From Anisodus tanguticus (taxonomy: Eukaryota > Streptophyta > Magnoliopsida > Solanales > Solanaceae), in the NCBI GenBank assembly GCA_034509755.1, contig CM067550.1, forward strand, positions 19,647,001 through 19,711,000: DNA of 64,000 nucleotides. Reading direction: 5' to 3'. Shown in pieces: positions 23,458 through 33,591 of the stretch. How positions within the stretch are numbered: the stretch's first letter is position 1; every line of letters starts with the position of its first letter. A program made the position numbers and the translations under genes. The notes under the pieces are model-generated. The model searched no databases, was not told the DNA's origin, and worked only from the letters and a program-made list of their open reading frames with translations.

Positions 23458-23948
23458 AATATTTTCATTACTACACAAAAATATCAATTCTTCAAAGTTC
23501 ATAATCAAAGGACTACCTTGACATGCAGAAATGAATATGTAGGTCAACTTAACGAAATGTTCATCGCCAAGTTTCCTAGTGAAAGCAAAACACTCATTAC
23601 TTTTGGTTCTACCATCTTCCACCACATCGATCTTTTATGTTTCTCCAGAAAATGACAAAAGTTATACCTTATGTTTCGGAGTAGGTTTAAAATAATCTTT
23701 TAAATATAGTTTTGAACAGTTTTAATTCTTTAAGTTTGTTAAAAATGAATATTCTTTATCTCTGTTAAATATTTAACAAACTTTGATTTTCAATTAAAAT
23801 TGTGAAAAAGGAATTAAATTTTTTACGTATTTATCTCTCATCCCAAATATTAATTGTTTTTATAAAATAAAACATTTGTTCAAAATATTTGATAATATTT
23901 AAAATAACATCAAATGTCTTTGTTAAGGGAGGTACAAAAGTTATAATT

Positions 23949-24130
23949 TTGACCAGAGCTAGGGGCGGATATAACTTTGGAAACTGGAATATTGGATTCA
24001 TTTGAACATAATATTTCGACGTGGAGTATAAATTTATGTGTAAAAATTAAATAAATAGTATTTAGACGAACTCAAAATTTAAACTCTATTTGGTTCAACT
24101 TTTAAGATCTTCCATTAGAGTTTATCACTC
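23949..24130. repeat. hAT-type MITE-like remnant
   Basis: AGGGGCGGATATAAC resembles the left end of the hAT MITE family seen at 13,057 and 57,473. The following text on Gln/Pro-free, AT-rich sequence matches the style of that family. No right end or target duplication could be fixed. Confidence 0.4.
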
Positions 24131-24329
24131 ACCATTTAATTACTTTGGCAAAATTACTATTCGTATATTTATACTTTGGAAAAATTATTAGACTTTATAA
24201 TGAACCAAACAAATAAAGTACGTCAGAAAAGTTAAAAATGAATCCTATTGTGTATTATTAAGAGACCTCCAACTTTAGTGTTTGAATCCTATTGTGTATT
24301 AAGAGACTTAAAATAAGTAAAAAATGAGT

Positions 24330-24759
24330 TTTGAGACTTGTTGGGATGGTTTTGGTTGATATCCGAGGAACTCAGGTGAGTTTATTAACAATTGAAAATT
24401 TTCAGAAAAACGCAGAGCCGCACTCTGATGTGTGCGTCGTGCGTCTCATCGCGCGTGGTAGGACATGTGATGGGCGTCGTGCACGCCTTCCATGTGCGCC
24501 ACGCGCTTATCGTGCGAGACCTGTTGTGTGTCGGCGGTGCGTACAACAACTTATTATTAGCATTAACTCTTTCTCACATTGCTTTTGTCCCACATTGGAA
24601 AAACACATTTGTATCTCATGTAATAGACCCTATATAAAGGGCTTTACTTACTTTTTTTTACTTGCACTTTTAGCTCTCAAGAATAGTATTATTTTATTAT
24701 CTTGTTATTGCTTTGTAAGAATTCATGTTATGAATAAAAGACTTTCATAAATTCTATCA
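24330..24759 (+). repeat. 5' LTR of a copia element (left edge uncertain)
   Basis: The right edge is firm: CTATCA ends at 24,759 and a tRNA-Met-type primer-binding site follows. A TATA box (CTATATAAAGGG, 24,630-24,641) and AATAAAAG near 24,733 fit the promoter and polyadenylation signals of an LTR. A CpG-dense stretch lies at about 24,415-24,545, upstream of the TATA box. The left edge cannot be fixed because no second LTR is in the window. Confidence 0.65.
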
Positions 24760-24772
24760 TGGTATCAGAGCC
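24760..24772 (+). other. Primer-binding site, initiator tRNA-Met type
   Basis: TGGTATCAGAGCC immediately follows the LTR end. This is the standard plant copia primer site, complementary to the 3' end of initiator tRNA-Met. Confidence 0.9.
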
Positions 24773-24997
24773 AAGAGCGCAAGTTAATATTTTTAGCTCG
24801 ATCGCGGATCCAACTCCGCGGTGAGTTAGTTGGGGGTTCGCATGCAGCACACCCCTGGTATCAGTTAATTTTTTTTTGGCTTGTTCTTTGCTTGTTTTGG
24901 AAGCTCGTGCTCGTTCTGATCTTGGCTTCCACATCTGGGTTTTGTCTTCTTGGCTTCCGCATCTGATTGGTGAGATCTGCCATTTATTATTTTGTTA

Positions 24998-25057
24998 CTT
25001 GTTATTTGGGATTGCTGCTTGTTATTTGGGATTGTTGCTTGTTATTTGAGATTTTTC
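24998..25057 (+). repeat. Three tandem 20-bp repeats in the copia leader
   Basis: CTTGTTATTTGGGATTGCTG is repeated three times with small changes, starting at 24,998, 25,018 and 25,038, in the untranslated leader just upstream of the gag ATG. Confidence 0.85.
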
Positions 25058-25072
25058 TGTTTAAAATTCATA

Positions 25073-25330
25073 ATGGCTGGAGGTCATGATTCTTTGCAAA
25101 CTATTGGTGTTCAGTTAGATGGAAAAAATTATTCCTATTGGAGCTATGTCATGGTAAATTTTCTGAAGGGAAAGGGGCTTTGGGATTATATGTCTGGAAA
25201 AACCAAATGCCCTAAAATTGGAGATGAAAATTTATATGAATTATTTAGGACTTGGACATTGAAACGTTTGATATTCTCCCTTTGTTGTGGTGATATATTT
25301 CATGGCATTAGACCCGCTGCCATGAGATAA
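25073..25330 (+). pseudogene. Copia gag, N-terminal 85 codons
   Basis: The ATG at 25,073 begins a copia Gag-pre/UBN2-like N-terminus with 'VQLDGKNYSYWSYVMVNFL' and 'GLWDYMSG'. The frame ends at a TAA at 25,328 and no further Gag or Pol sequence follows, so the element is truncated to its LTR, leader and gag start. The remainder was lost before or with the neighbouring MITE and Athila insertions. Confidence 0.8.
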
Positions 25331-25510
25331 TGTGGGACATTGCGCATGCTGTCGGAGACTTGTCATGGGATGTCTAGTTATAATTTCCATTAACTTACTA
25401 TTGTTTATACCAAGTAATCTTGTCTATAGATTGTGTTGAGTTGTGATTGATTTCCATGTACATACCATCACAGACGATGTAGCTAGAGTTAATCTAGTGT
25501 TAGAGATGAG

Positions 25511-25998
25511 GAGAGGTGTCAAGTGAGCGGGTTGAGCTGAATTTGAGCAGGTCAAAATGGACGGATTATTGACTCGCTCAAAAGTTTCCAGGGTTGAAAT
25601 GGATTGGGCCAAAATGGGCTAAAACGCGGGTCATAACCCAATCCGCCAAAATCTTACTAACTTTTAATTGATTTATTTGCTCTATTATAATATTTTAATA
25701 CCTTATAAAATTATTATTATTTTTGTTAAAAAGGGCAGCCCGGTGCACTAAGCTCCCGCTATGCGCGGGGTCTGGGAAAGGGTCGGACCACAAAATTATA
25801 TATATACATATATCAAATAAAAAAAATTGAAAATATTTTGACAAGATTTCTCATGAGTCAATTTGAACTACATATCAGCCAACTTTTGATGGGTTGGGAC
25901 TGAAATGGCCTGAGCTAATAGATGAGCGGGTTAATAACCCGCCCAAACTTGGACGGATTGGCGGGGTTATATTTTTGTGGATTAATTTTTCCACCTCT
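25511..25998. mobile_element. MITE (about 490 bp) with 8-9-bp target duplication
   Basis: The element begins GAGAGGTGTCAAGTGAGCGG and ends TTTTTCCACCTCT, with short terminal inverted repeats (AGAGGTG). AGAGATGAG occurs at 25,502-25,510 and again at 25,999-26,007, a direct repeat of 9 bp, fitting a hAT-type insertion. Internal phrases such as GGGCCAAAATGGGC and GGGTCATAACCCAATCCGCC are typical of a widespread plant MITE. A TS SINE fragment is nested inside it. Confidence 0.85.
25734..25792 (-). repeat. TS-type SINE fragment nested in the MITE
   Basis: GGGCAGCCCGGTGCACTAAG followed by CTCCCGCTATGCGCGGGGTC and GGTCGGACCACAA is the reverse complement of the 3' part of the TS SINE. It ends abruptly. 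Confidence 0.85.
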
Positions 25999-26010
25999 AG
26001 AGATGAGCCA

Positions 26011-26780
26011 TGATGTGCCGAAAAATTACCACACATTTGATACCAATTGCATGAATTATTATTGTCATTTATGCATTCTGTATGTTTCTTATATTATTTT
26101 GATTTTTATAGGATTTTTGCATTGGAACACAAAACTGAGGACCACTTCTGCGGACTGTAGAACCAGACTACGGACCGAAGAATGATGGGCATCATCGTAG
26201 AATTCAATATTGAACTGAAGACCATGGAGCCCCGAAGTGCGACCCAATCTGCGGTTCACACTTTCTTCTGCAGACCGCATTCCGGTCTGCGAACCACTAC
26301 TCCAACTCAAGTCTAGCCCAGATTGCGAAGCCCAAGGACACTTCTATGGACCGCAATTCAGTCATGTGGACCGCACTTCTTGTCGCAGTTCCAGAAAGTC
26401 CAGACAACAAATCACTCTGCGAAAACCTAGGTTCTCTTTTTTCAATCGCAGACCTGTTCTGCGGTCGCAGAGTGGTCAGACGGTGACATTTTTTTAAATT
26501 TGTGAAGTCCGAAAATTGGATCTCTATATATATACTCACTTAGGATTTTGTGATTTGACACATCGATTCCCACTATTCTAGCCACTTTTAAATTATTGTC
26601 TTGTGTCTTGTCTTGTCTTGAGGAGCCAAGAACACAATTCATCTTGAGTTCCAAGAATCTTGTGTTATATTCCTTTGTTTAGAAGACAATCTCATTTATA
26701 AATCAAAACATCATTGTAAGCTTCTCTCTTAGGTTCATTATGTCTTCATTTATTTAATGTTTTATTATGCATTTACTATG
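26011..26780 (+). repeat. LTR 1 (3'-truncated)
   Basis: It aligns with the first half of the full LTRs from TGATGTGCC (a 3-bp deletion follows the TG) through the palindromic CpG cluster, the TATA region and TCCCACTATTCTAGC up to GCATTTACTA. It then switches to sequence that in the intact copy lies upstream of the 3' LTR (GTGTTTGAATCTCATGA). Confidence 0.85.
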
Positions 26781-27913
26781 TGATTATTTAATGTGTTTGA
26801 ATCTCATGAGATGATAGCTTTCTGTTCGATAGAGAGTATAAAATGTAGCGGTTCTTGTAGTTCATGTGCATAGAGTTTCCTTATTGGTTTGTCACCACGA
26901 AACTAGAGTTGCTTGGTTGAGAAAATGATCTTAGGCCTTCACATGAGAGCCTTCTTGATTAAAGACTTTTTTGACCTACCCATGAGTCAAGAAAACTAGT
27001 TTTCCTCTTTTGAGCTTTTGACTTTTTCTTTGAATTTCACATTAGAAATTGAAATCCTTTTTGAAATGAACCATCTCTTGAACCAAATTCCTCCTTGAAT
27101 GCATGAAAAGTGTGAATTAAGGACAAAAGCCTAAGTTGGGGATGGGATACGAGAGAAAAAAATGGAAGATATTGTGATGTGAGTGGTTAAAAAAAGAAGA
27201 GGATATTTTGAAAAGAAGAAAATTTAATGCAAAAACAATAGAAAAGAAAAGAGAAAATGAACCATAAAAACAATGAAATAAAATGGGAAATACTTGAATA
27301 AAAGGGGTGAAAAAGGAAGTTGGAAAACAAAAGGAGGAGTTGAACTATTGAATGAAAAACATGTAGTGCAAAAGGAGGGAAAAGTCATTTGTACCTAAAT
27401 GAATATCCTACCCGTCCCTAAGCCTATATTACAAGCTTGAGAAAGTCCTTAGAGATCCGAAATTGAGCACTCTTTGAGTAGTAGTGACTTAAAATAAAGG
27501 CAGGCCTATGGCATGATACTTGTGACACTTGACATTCTTTGTGGGTGTGAGTGATCTTGTTTGTCCCTTGTTTTGAAAAGAAATGTTTGAGTGAGTATGT
27601 GACTTTCTTTGTTGTGAGAGCACATTGAATTGCATGCACCTTGTGAATAAAAGCTCCTCTAGTTGAATGTCTCGGCGCATCTAGTCACTAATAGCGCATA
27701 GACATCTCTTGAGGCTTGATGTTCATGGGCCCATTGATGGTAGATATGCACTCTTGGAACTTTATTTTGAAAGTACGAGGGGTTGTCAATATTGTGAAAC
27801 ACATGCTTGTAGACTCATAAGTAGAACCAACCATAGTCACCTTTATTTTGTCATTAGTCATACCTTAGTAATATTTAGGTTGCTTGAGGACGATCAATAG
27901 TTTAAGTTGGGGG
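26781..27913 (+). repeat. Copy 1 of the element's 3' internal region
   Basis: It is near-identical to 36,040-37,235 (for example GATAGCTTTCTGTTCGATAG, TTATTTTGAAAGTACGAGGG) and ends with the polypurine tract AAGTTGGGGG directly before LTR 2. It lacks a 70-bp segment present in the other copy near 36,125-36,200. It is non-coding. Confidence 0.85.
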
Positions 27914-28497
27914 TGTTAATGTGTCTAGAAATTACGACACATTTGATTCCAATTGCATGAATTGTTGTTGTCCTTTATGCATTTATAGTATATGTTCTTA
28001 TGTTATTTTGGTTTTTATAGGAATTTTGCATTGCGACACCAAATGTGAGGAAATGTGTTGAAACATTGATAAAAGTGCTGCAAAAAGCAAGAAGTGCTAA
28101 GAAGACCACTTTTGCAGACCGCAAATGCGGACCACAAAATGGTGGGTATCATCACAGAATTCAACAGTGAACTGAAGACCACAGAGCCCCGAAGTGTGAC
28201 CCAATCTACAATATGCACTTTCGTTTCGCGGATCACATTTTTGTTTGCGAACCACTACTCCAACTCAAGTTTAGCCCAGATTGTGAAGCACAAGGACATT
28301 TCTGCGGACCGCAGTTCAGTTATGCGGATTGGATTTCCTGCTGCAATTCTAGAAAGTCCAGATAAGAAACCACTCTACAAAAACCTAGGTTCTCTTTTCT
28401 GATCGCAGACCTGTTCAACGGTCTTGTACTGCGGCCGCAGAGTGGTCAGGCGGTGGCTTTTTTTTATAAATTTGTGAAATCCAAAAATTGAATCTCT
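27914..28497 (+). repeat. LTR 2 (3'-truncated)
   Basis: It starts TGTTAATGTGTC after a polypurine tract and matches LTR 3 to about GAATCTCT (28,497), where it jumps into a second copy of the 3' internal region (TTGAGTAGTAGTGAC). CTCT is shared by both partners at the joint. Confidence 0.88.
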
Positions 28498-28938
28498 TTG
28501 AGTAGTAGTGACTTAAAATAAAGGCAGGCCTATGGCATGATACTTGTGACACTTGACATTCTTTGTAGGTGTGAGTGATCTTGTTTGTCCCTTGTTTTGA
28601 AAAGAAATGTTTGAGTGAGTATGGGACTTTCTTTGTTGTGAGGGCACATTGAATTGCATGAACCTTGTGAATAAAAGATCCTCTAGTTGAATGTCTCGGC
28701 ACATCTAGTCACTAATAGCGCATAGACATCTCTTGAGGCTTGATGTTCATGGGCCCATTGATGGTAGATATGCACTCTTGGAACTTTGTTTTGAAAAATA
28801 CGAGGGGTTGTCAATATTGTGAAACACATGCTTGTAGACTCATAAGTAGAACCAACCACAGTCATCTTTATTTTGTCATTAGTCATACCTTAGTAATATT
28901 TAGGTTGCTTGAGGACAATCAATAGTTTAAGTTGGGGG
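28498..28938 (+). repeat. Copy 2 of the 3' internal region (partial)
   Basis: It corresponds to 27,475-27,913 and 36,797-37,235 and again ends in the polypurine tract (TTTAAGTTGGGGG) next to LTR 3. Confidence 0.88.
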
Positions 28939-30454
28939 TGTTAATGTGTCGAGAAATTAGAGCACATTTGATACCAATTGCATGAATTATTGTTGTCCTT
29001 TATGCATTTATAGTATATGTTTCTTATGTTATTTTGGGTTTTATAGGATTTTTGCATTGCGACACCAAATGTGAGGAAATGTGCTGAAACATAGATAAAA
29101 GTGCTCCAAAAAGCAAGAAGTGCTAAGAAGACCACTTCTGCAGACCGCAAATGCGGATCACAGAATGGTGGGTATCATCACAGAATTCAATAGTGAACTG
29201 AAGACCACAGAGCCCCGAAGTGTGACCCAATCTATGGTCTGTACTTTCATTCCGCGGACCGCATTTCTATCTGCGAAACACTACTCCAATTCAAGTCTAG
29301 CCCAGATTGTGAAGCGCAAGGACATTTCTGCGGACCGCAATTTAGTTATGCGGATTGCATTTCCTGCTGCAATTCTAGAAAGTCCAGACAAGAAACCACT
29401 CTGTGAAAAACTAGGTTCTTTTTTCTGATCGCAGACCTGTTCTGCGGTCGCAGAGTGGTTAGGCGGTGGCATTTTTATAAATTTGTGAAGTCCGAAAATT
29501 GGATCTCTATATATACTCACTTGGGATTTTGTGATTTGACACATTGATTCCCACTATTCTAGCAACTTTCAAATTATTGTCTTGTGTTTTGTCTTGTCTT
29601 GAGGAGACAAGAACACTATTCAACTTGAGTTCCAAGAATCTTGTGTTATATTCCTTTGTGTAGAAGACAATCTCATTTATTAATCAAAACATCATTGTAT
29701 GTTTCTCTTTTATGTTCATTATGTCTTCATTTATTTATTGTTTTGTTGTGCATTTACTACTTGACATGAGTGGCTAGAACTTAGGTTGAGGTTGTGATTA
29801 AATAATGGAGTATGAAAGTTGGGATAGTTCATAAATATGAGGAGTGTATTAATGTGGCATTTAACTATCCTCACTCTTAATGATTAACGGTTAGTTGCAA
29901 ACACCAATTTAATGCCTATTGTCTCTAGTCAAACTTGAAAAAGGAGACCAGAGTCTAGGAAATAGGCATGTTGATTAGTACTTGGGACTTTAAACCCCAT
30001 TTAATGATTCCCAACTTTAATTAGAAGGGAATCAACTAAGGGTAATAATGAGTGTTCATATATGTCACACTTTAGAGCTTGAGAAAGCCTAAAGTGAAAT
30101 TAGGTGGATCAATTGAGAAATCTCCACCTAGATATTAGTCCCCATTGCTCATACCATACTATTTACATCCACTTTAGCAAAATCCAACACCACTTCCATG
30201 CATTAAGTCACAACCCTAACATTCCGACTTACTTGATACATTAATCATTAATTGACTTGATAACTTGATTAGTTAAAAACAAACAAACAAACTTGGTTAC
30301 CATAAAAGTAAAGTAATTAGTAAAGCCACAATACACACGATTATGATTGATTTCACATCGTATTCCTTGTGGGATTCAACTCCAACCTAGTTGGATTACT
30401 ATATTTGACAATGTCCGCGTTATGCCATTTTAAGGTGTGATTTGGGCGAGATCA
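28939..30454 (+). repeat. LTR 3, full length, acts as 5' LTR of the intact unit
   Basis: 1,516 bp from TGTTAATG to GAGATCA. A cluster of palindromic CpG motifs (TGCGGACCGCA and relatives) lies at about 29,130-29,460, followed by a TATA box (CTCTATATATACTC, about 29,503-29,516). A CTTGTC-rich region and an AT-rich 3' part follow. The primer-binding site starts 5 bp after its end. Confidence 0.9.
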
Positions 30455-30459
30455 AATTT

Positions 30460-30477
30460 TGGCGCCGTTGCCGGGGA
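30460..30477 (+). other. Primer-binding site, Athila type
   Basis: TGGCGCCGTTGCCGGGGA is the characteristic PBS of Athila and related plant gypsy elements, generally described as complementary to a tRNA-Asp 3' end. Confidence 0.9.
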
Positions 30478-30572
30478 ATACTGTCTTGAAATTTACTATT
30501 TGTAGTATTATTACTTTGCTAAGAATTTTATTTCTAAATTTATGTTTACTTGTTTTTTTTTGTGTAGGTGAT

Positions 30573-31397
30573 ATGGCAGAGTTGTTCGATGATAAGGGAA
30601 AAATAGAGATGGCCCTTTTTACTAATGCCATCAGGCCACTGCGAATTTCGGGGAATGCAAGTTTCCACATAACCTCCACCATGCTCAACAATAAGGGCCT
30701 AATCGGAGGATCGATATCCGACGACCCAAATAGGCACATGATGAACTTCAATGAAGTGTGTTTCACCTTTCATCATCCCAACGTGTCCGAAGAAGCCGTG
30801 AAGCTAAGGCTCTTCCCCTTCTCTCTAATGAGGGAGGCTACTATTTGGTTGGATGACTTGCCTTCTGAGTCCATAACTACATGGACCGAGTTGGTGGAGG
30901 CATTCTTTGAGAGGTTCTTCCCACCAGCTCGCATGCTCCAACGTCAAAGGGAAGGTAATGTCTCTAGAAGGCATGAGTTGCCTATGTCTTCTATATTTGA
31001 GGAGGAATTATTTGACGTGTGTGGGATTGACTTCATGGGGCCATTCCTGAGTTCGTTTGGAAATAAATATATACTTGTGGCGATTGATTATGTGTCCAAG
31101 TGGGTTGAAGTTGTAGCCCTTTTGAATTATGAAGGAAAGAATGTCACCGCGTTCCTCAAGAAGAACATTTTCACTTGGTTTGGGACCCCTAGAGCTATCA
31201 TAAGTGATGGAGGATCTCACTTTTGCAATAGAGTGTTTGCCTCTCTTCTTGAGAAGTATGGGGTAAAGCATATGTTGGCTACTCCTTACCACCTCCAAAC
31301 AAAGTGGTCAAGTGGAAGTGTCCAACCGAGAGATCAAGAGCATTTTGACAAAGACGGTGAATCTCATGAGGATGGATTGGTCAAGAAAGCTAGATGA
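30573..31397 (+). pseudogene. Gypsy gag fused in frame to integrase
   Basis: The ATG at 30,573, just after a good splice acceptor (TTTTTTTTGTGTAG), starts a short Gag: a leader, 'NNKGLIGGSISDDPNRHMM', then the Retrotrans_gag core ('LFPFSLMREATIWLDDL', 'WTELVEAFFERFFPP'). At about 30,945 it changes without a stop into integrase: 'RRHELPM', 'VCGIDFMGPF', 'SKWVEVVALLNYEGK' and 'RAIISDGGSHFCN', with the first two DDE acidic residues present. Protease, RT and RNase H are absent, so about 3 kb was deleted yet the frame stayed open for 275 codons. The third acidic residue region is altered and the frame stops at 31,397. Confidence 0.88.
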
Positions 31398-31855
31398 AGC
31401 TTTATAGGCGTATAAAACGTCATACAAGTCTCCTATTGGTATGTCACTATACAAGTTGGTATTTGGCAGGCATGTCATCTTCCGGTAGAGGTACAATACA
31501 CGACACTATGTGCATTGAAGAAAGTCAATGTTGATTGGGAGAATGCTTCGCGGTTAAGGGTGGATCAACTCAACGAGATGGATGCGTTCCGTCTCTAAGC
31601 TTATGAAAGTTCAGTTCTTTACAAGGAGAGGATAAAGTTCCTCCATGAAAAGAGGATTTTGAAGTGAGAATTTTCACCGAGAGACTTGGTCTTGCTCTAC
31701 AATTCTAGACTAAAGTTGTTCCTCGGGAAATTGAAGTCAAGATGGTCCGGCCCTTTTAAAGTGATGAGGGTATTCCCGTATGGTGTCATTGAATTGGAGA
31801 GCAAAGCCGGTCACCTTTTCAAGGCGAACATCCAAAGAGTCAAACATTATTTGTG
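31398..31855 (+). pseudogene. Integrase C-terminal remnant
   Basis: Broken frames continue the integrase: 'AYKTSYKSPIGMS', a 'KLVFG' segment, 'LVLLYNSRLKLF' and 'SRWSGPFKV', ending near 'SKAGHLFKANIQRVKHYL'. At least four stops or shifts occur. Confidence 0.75.
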
Positions 31856-31925
31856 AGGTATTAATGATCATAGGGTGAACACAATCATCACCCTCCATGA
31901 ACTTTAAAGAAAATGTGGTAACATT

Positions 31926-31970
31926 CGTCGTGCCGCGATGTTAAATCAAGCGCTAAAGGGAGGCAACCCA
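31926..31970 (+). other. Conserved post-integrase motif
   Basis: GTCGTGCCGCGATGTTAAAT then CAAGCGCT and GGGAGGCAACCC lie about 70 bp after the integrase end. A clearly related sequence occupies the equivalent place in the second gypsy element (50,100-50,142, minus strand). Its function is unknown to me. Confidence 0.7.
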
Positions 31971-32089
31971 ATGTTTTAGTTTTTTTTCTTGTTCACTTGT
32001 GTGTTTTAATAGTTTGTTAAGTGTGTAGGATCTGGAAATACAAGCAAAACAGGAAGGAAATATGGAAAGATGTACAAAAAAAATCGAAG

Positions 32090-32453
32090 GAAGAAGAGAG
32101 ACCATTATACGACCTCTTCTGCGGATCGCACAATGGACTAAAAAACTCCACAGAAGGTTGAAAATTAGAGCTCAGAAAAAAATGAGAAAATGCAACATGA
32201 ATTGCGGCTCGCATTTCAGAACTGTGGACCGCACTTTGGTCTGCAGAAGTACACATTGTACCTGGGAGTTTTCGGGCAAACTTGCGGAGCAATGTACCCT
32301 TTTGCAGGCCGTAGTCCGATTCTATAATCGTATAAAGGGTGCTACATCACCTATTTCAAAATAAAGGTAAGTAGGCCGTAATCCAGTTCTGAAGATTGCA
32401 TATTGGTATTGTGACCCGACTTCAACCGCAAATTGAGCAAATGTATAAAAATA
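32090..32453 (+). promoter_or_regulatory. Candidate internal promoter ahead of the third ORF
   Basis: Palindromic CpG motifs like those in the LTR (TCTGCGGATCGCA, TGTGGACCGCA, TGCAGGCCGTAG) lie at about 32,110-32,400. A TATA box, TATAAAAATA (32,444-32,453), follows, and a typical plant leader start (CCCTAATTTCTCTCTCACTC, from 32,461) comes next. The same order, motif cluster then TATA, is seen in the LTR. Confidence 0.55.
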
Positions 32454-32474
32454 CTGAAAGCCCTAATTTCTCTC

Positions 32475-33591
32475 TCACTCTCTTTCTTAATCCCTCGCGA
32501 ATTCAAATCAAACACCCATTTTTTCTCTCTCACTCGCACACTCCATTGCACGCACAACTTGCTTGCACAAGGCTTCCACCACATCACATTCACTCAACCT
32601 CATCTCTACATCTATTATCAGGTATGTCTCTCTCTTCTTTTTTCCTTTTTCTCGCAAGAATAGGTAAAAAAGGTAGTGTGGTTAATGAAATTAACTTGTG
32701 AAGTTGGGACACTGGTTAATGATTGTATAATTCTTATGTGATACCCATATAGCTCTTAGGTGGTGTGATTGTCCCTTGTTACCCTATTTTACACATATAA
32801 ATTAGGAATCACAAAGAATGTGAATTTGCACTTGTTGAAATATTGTGAAATTAATTGCATATAGGGGTTGGGCTCGGGTTTAATTGCATTAATCTTGAAT
32901 TTGGGTCATTGATTCATGTGGAAAGGATATGAATTGATCAAAATTGTGAAAAATTACCTAAGCATGCCTATAATTGTGAAAATTGTTCAAAATGAAACCG
33001 TAGTGAAGTCTGAGTACCTACGAGCGTTAATTGAAAGCATGTTTTAGGTCACTTGTATGTACGTTGTGCTGATATGGGTGTGACAATACCGAGTTTTGAA
33101 AAATCGAGGTGAAATCCTTAAAAATAACCCACAAATGTGCTGACTGGGCACCCTTTTGCGAGCCGCATAATGGCTCTACGGACCGCAGAAGGGAACCCCA
33201 GTCTGCAAAATTTCCTAGTGAATTAAGACAATTGAAAGGCAATTCTGCGATGCCTTTTGCGAGTCGCAGAATGGTTCTACGGATTGCAAATAGGCCGTAG
33301 AATTGCCTAGTGACTTTAAACTTTCCGGGAAAAAGTGCGATCATGGTCTGCGGACCGTAGTTTGGGTTTAGAGATGTTACAAACATGTGCTACGATCCAC
33401 AGACCATATCTGCGATCAATGAAGTTGTTTCCAAATCTTATATTGTTGTTATTTCTTTTTCAATTTGTAGTATAACTTCTTGTTTGTTTTGCGTGTTTAT
33501 TCTTGCAATTACTTTATGAAAAACACAAAAAGATTTTATTTTTCTTTTCATATCATAGTCCAAGACTCATCACATCTCTTGTTTGAAGAAA
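32475..33591 (+). promoter_or_regulatory. Leader exon and intron of the third ORF (inferred)
   Basis: A CT-rich leader runs to a good donor at 32,621/32,622 (ATCAG/GTATGT). Acceptors lie at 33,557 (ATCATAG) and 33,588 (TTTGAAG), just before the ATG at 33,592. The intron of about 0.95 kb includes a third palindromic CpG cluster at about 33,140-33,420. This is inference from motifs. Confidence 0.5.

Noticed and set aside
24331..24750. 139-aa and 81-aa ORFs with Arg/Cys-rich sequence
   Set aside because: They overlap the CpG-rich U3 and the TATA box of a copia LTR.
28094..29428. Repeated 102-aa ORFs at 28,094, 29,120 and 37,367
   Set aside because: They recur only because the LTR recurs. Their codons run through the palindromic cluster and no family is recognised.
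32396..32701. 100-aa ORFs with Leu/Ser-rich sequence
   Set aside because: The region looks like the CT-rich leader and donor site of the third ORF; the frames have no domain.
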